Source: Gibbula magus
Taxonomy: Eukaryota; Mollusca; Gastropoda; Trochida; Trochidae
DNA: 64,000 bases
Direction of reading: 5' to 3'
Assembly (NCBI GenBank): GCA_936450465.1
Contig: OW388299.1
Coordinates: 43,411,548-43,475,547, forward strand
How positions within the stretch are numbered: the stretch's first letter is position 1; each line of letters starts with the position of its first letter. Made by a program: the position numbers and the translations under genes. Below the pieces are notes generated by a model. The model had not been told where the DNA came from. It did no database searches and saw only the letters and a program-made list of their open reading frames with translations. Shown here one piece after another: positions 63,904 to 64,000 of this stretch.

Positions 63904-64000
63904 GTGTGGAAAAGAGGAACGAAGAACACTATAGGGTAAAAGTACAGCTCACAATTACTGGACACAATTAGTTGGATATTGGATGTTTTATGATGAATAT

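Overview
The window is repeat-rich, AT-rich animal nuclear DNA without operons. Its repeat content suggests a marine invertebrate: a tRNA-derived SINE family, a ~355-bp MITE family with TTAA ends, a Tc1-like element, a Penelope-like remnant with hammerhead-like motifs, and many satellites and microsatellites. A mollusc, possibly a gastropod, is the best guess. That placement rests on the look of the repeats and not on a search.

One host gene can be supported. It runs on the minus strand, and six coding exons were found by reading splice sites and frame: 57933-58042 (first coding exon), 7958-8031, 7091-7218, 2971-3057, 2399-2476 and 1368-1448. All five junction phases agree. Together they encode about 177 residues that align end to end, with nearly the same length, to the amino terminus (suppressor domain, Pfam Ins145_P3_rec) of an inositol 1,4,5-trisphosphate receptor, the ER calcium-release channel. 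The gene continues past the left edge of the window. Its first coding intron is about 49.9 kb and makes up most of the window.

Layout from the left: 1-8031 holds exons 6 to 2 with short introns. 8032-57932 is the giant intron, which contains about a dozen MITEs, several SINE copies, a (GA)n tract (18.0-18.6 kb), a complete but frameshifted Tc1-like element (27.39-28.91 kb), (ATTC)n (33.6-33.9 kb), a ~140-bp tandem array (36.2-37.8 kb), a ~355-bp satellite with higher-order structure (38.7-43.0 kb), a ~150-bp array (45.9-46.8 kb), a Penelope-like GIY-YIG remnant (48.0-48.6 kb), a ~60-bp array (49.1-49.5 kb), a 24-bp array (55.9-56.2 kb) and a ~150-bp array ending at the exon 1 splice donor (56.85-57.91 kb). 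58.04-64 kb is upstream flank with a CpG-rich block next to exon 1, a divergent MITE, (GA)n and (ATGT)n tracts, a cluster of three perfect CRE palindromes and another SINE.

No prokaryotic features, CRISPR arrays or intact tRNA genes were seen. Most short open frames here are chance or fall inside repeats. The points most worth following are the IP3R-like gene with its giant intron, the hammerhead-like foldback units, the MITE family with a strongly kept internal motif and a composite copy carrying an inverted 133-bp flank, and the higher-order satellite.
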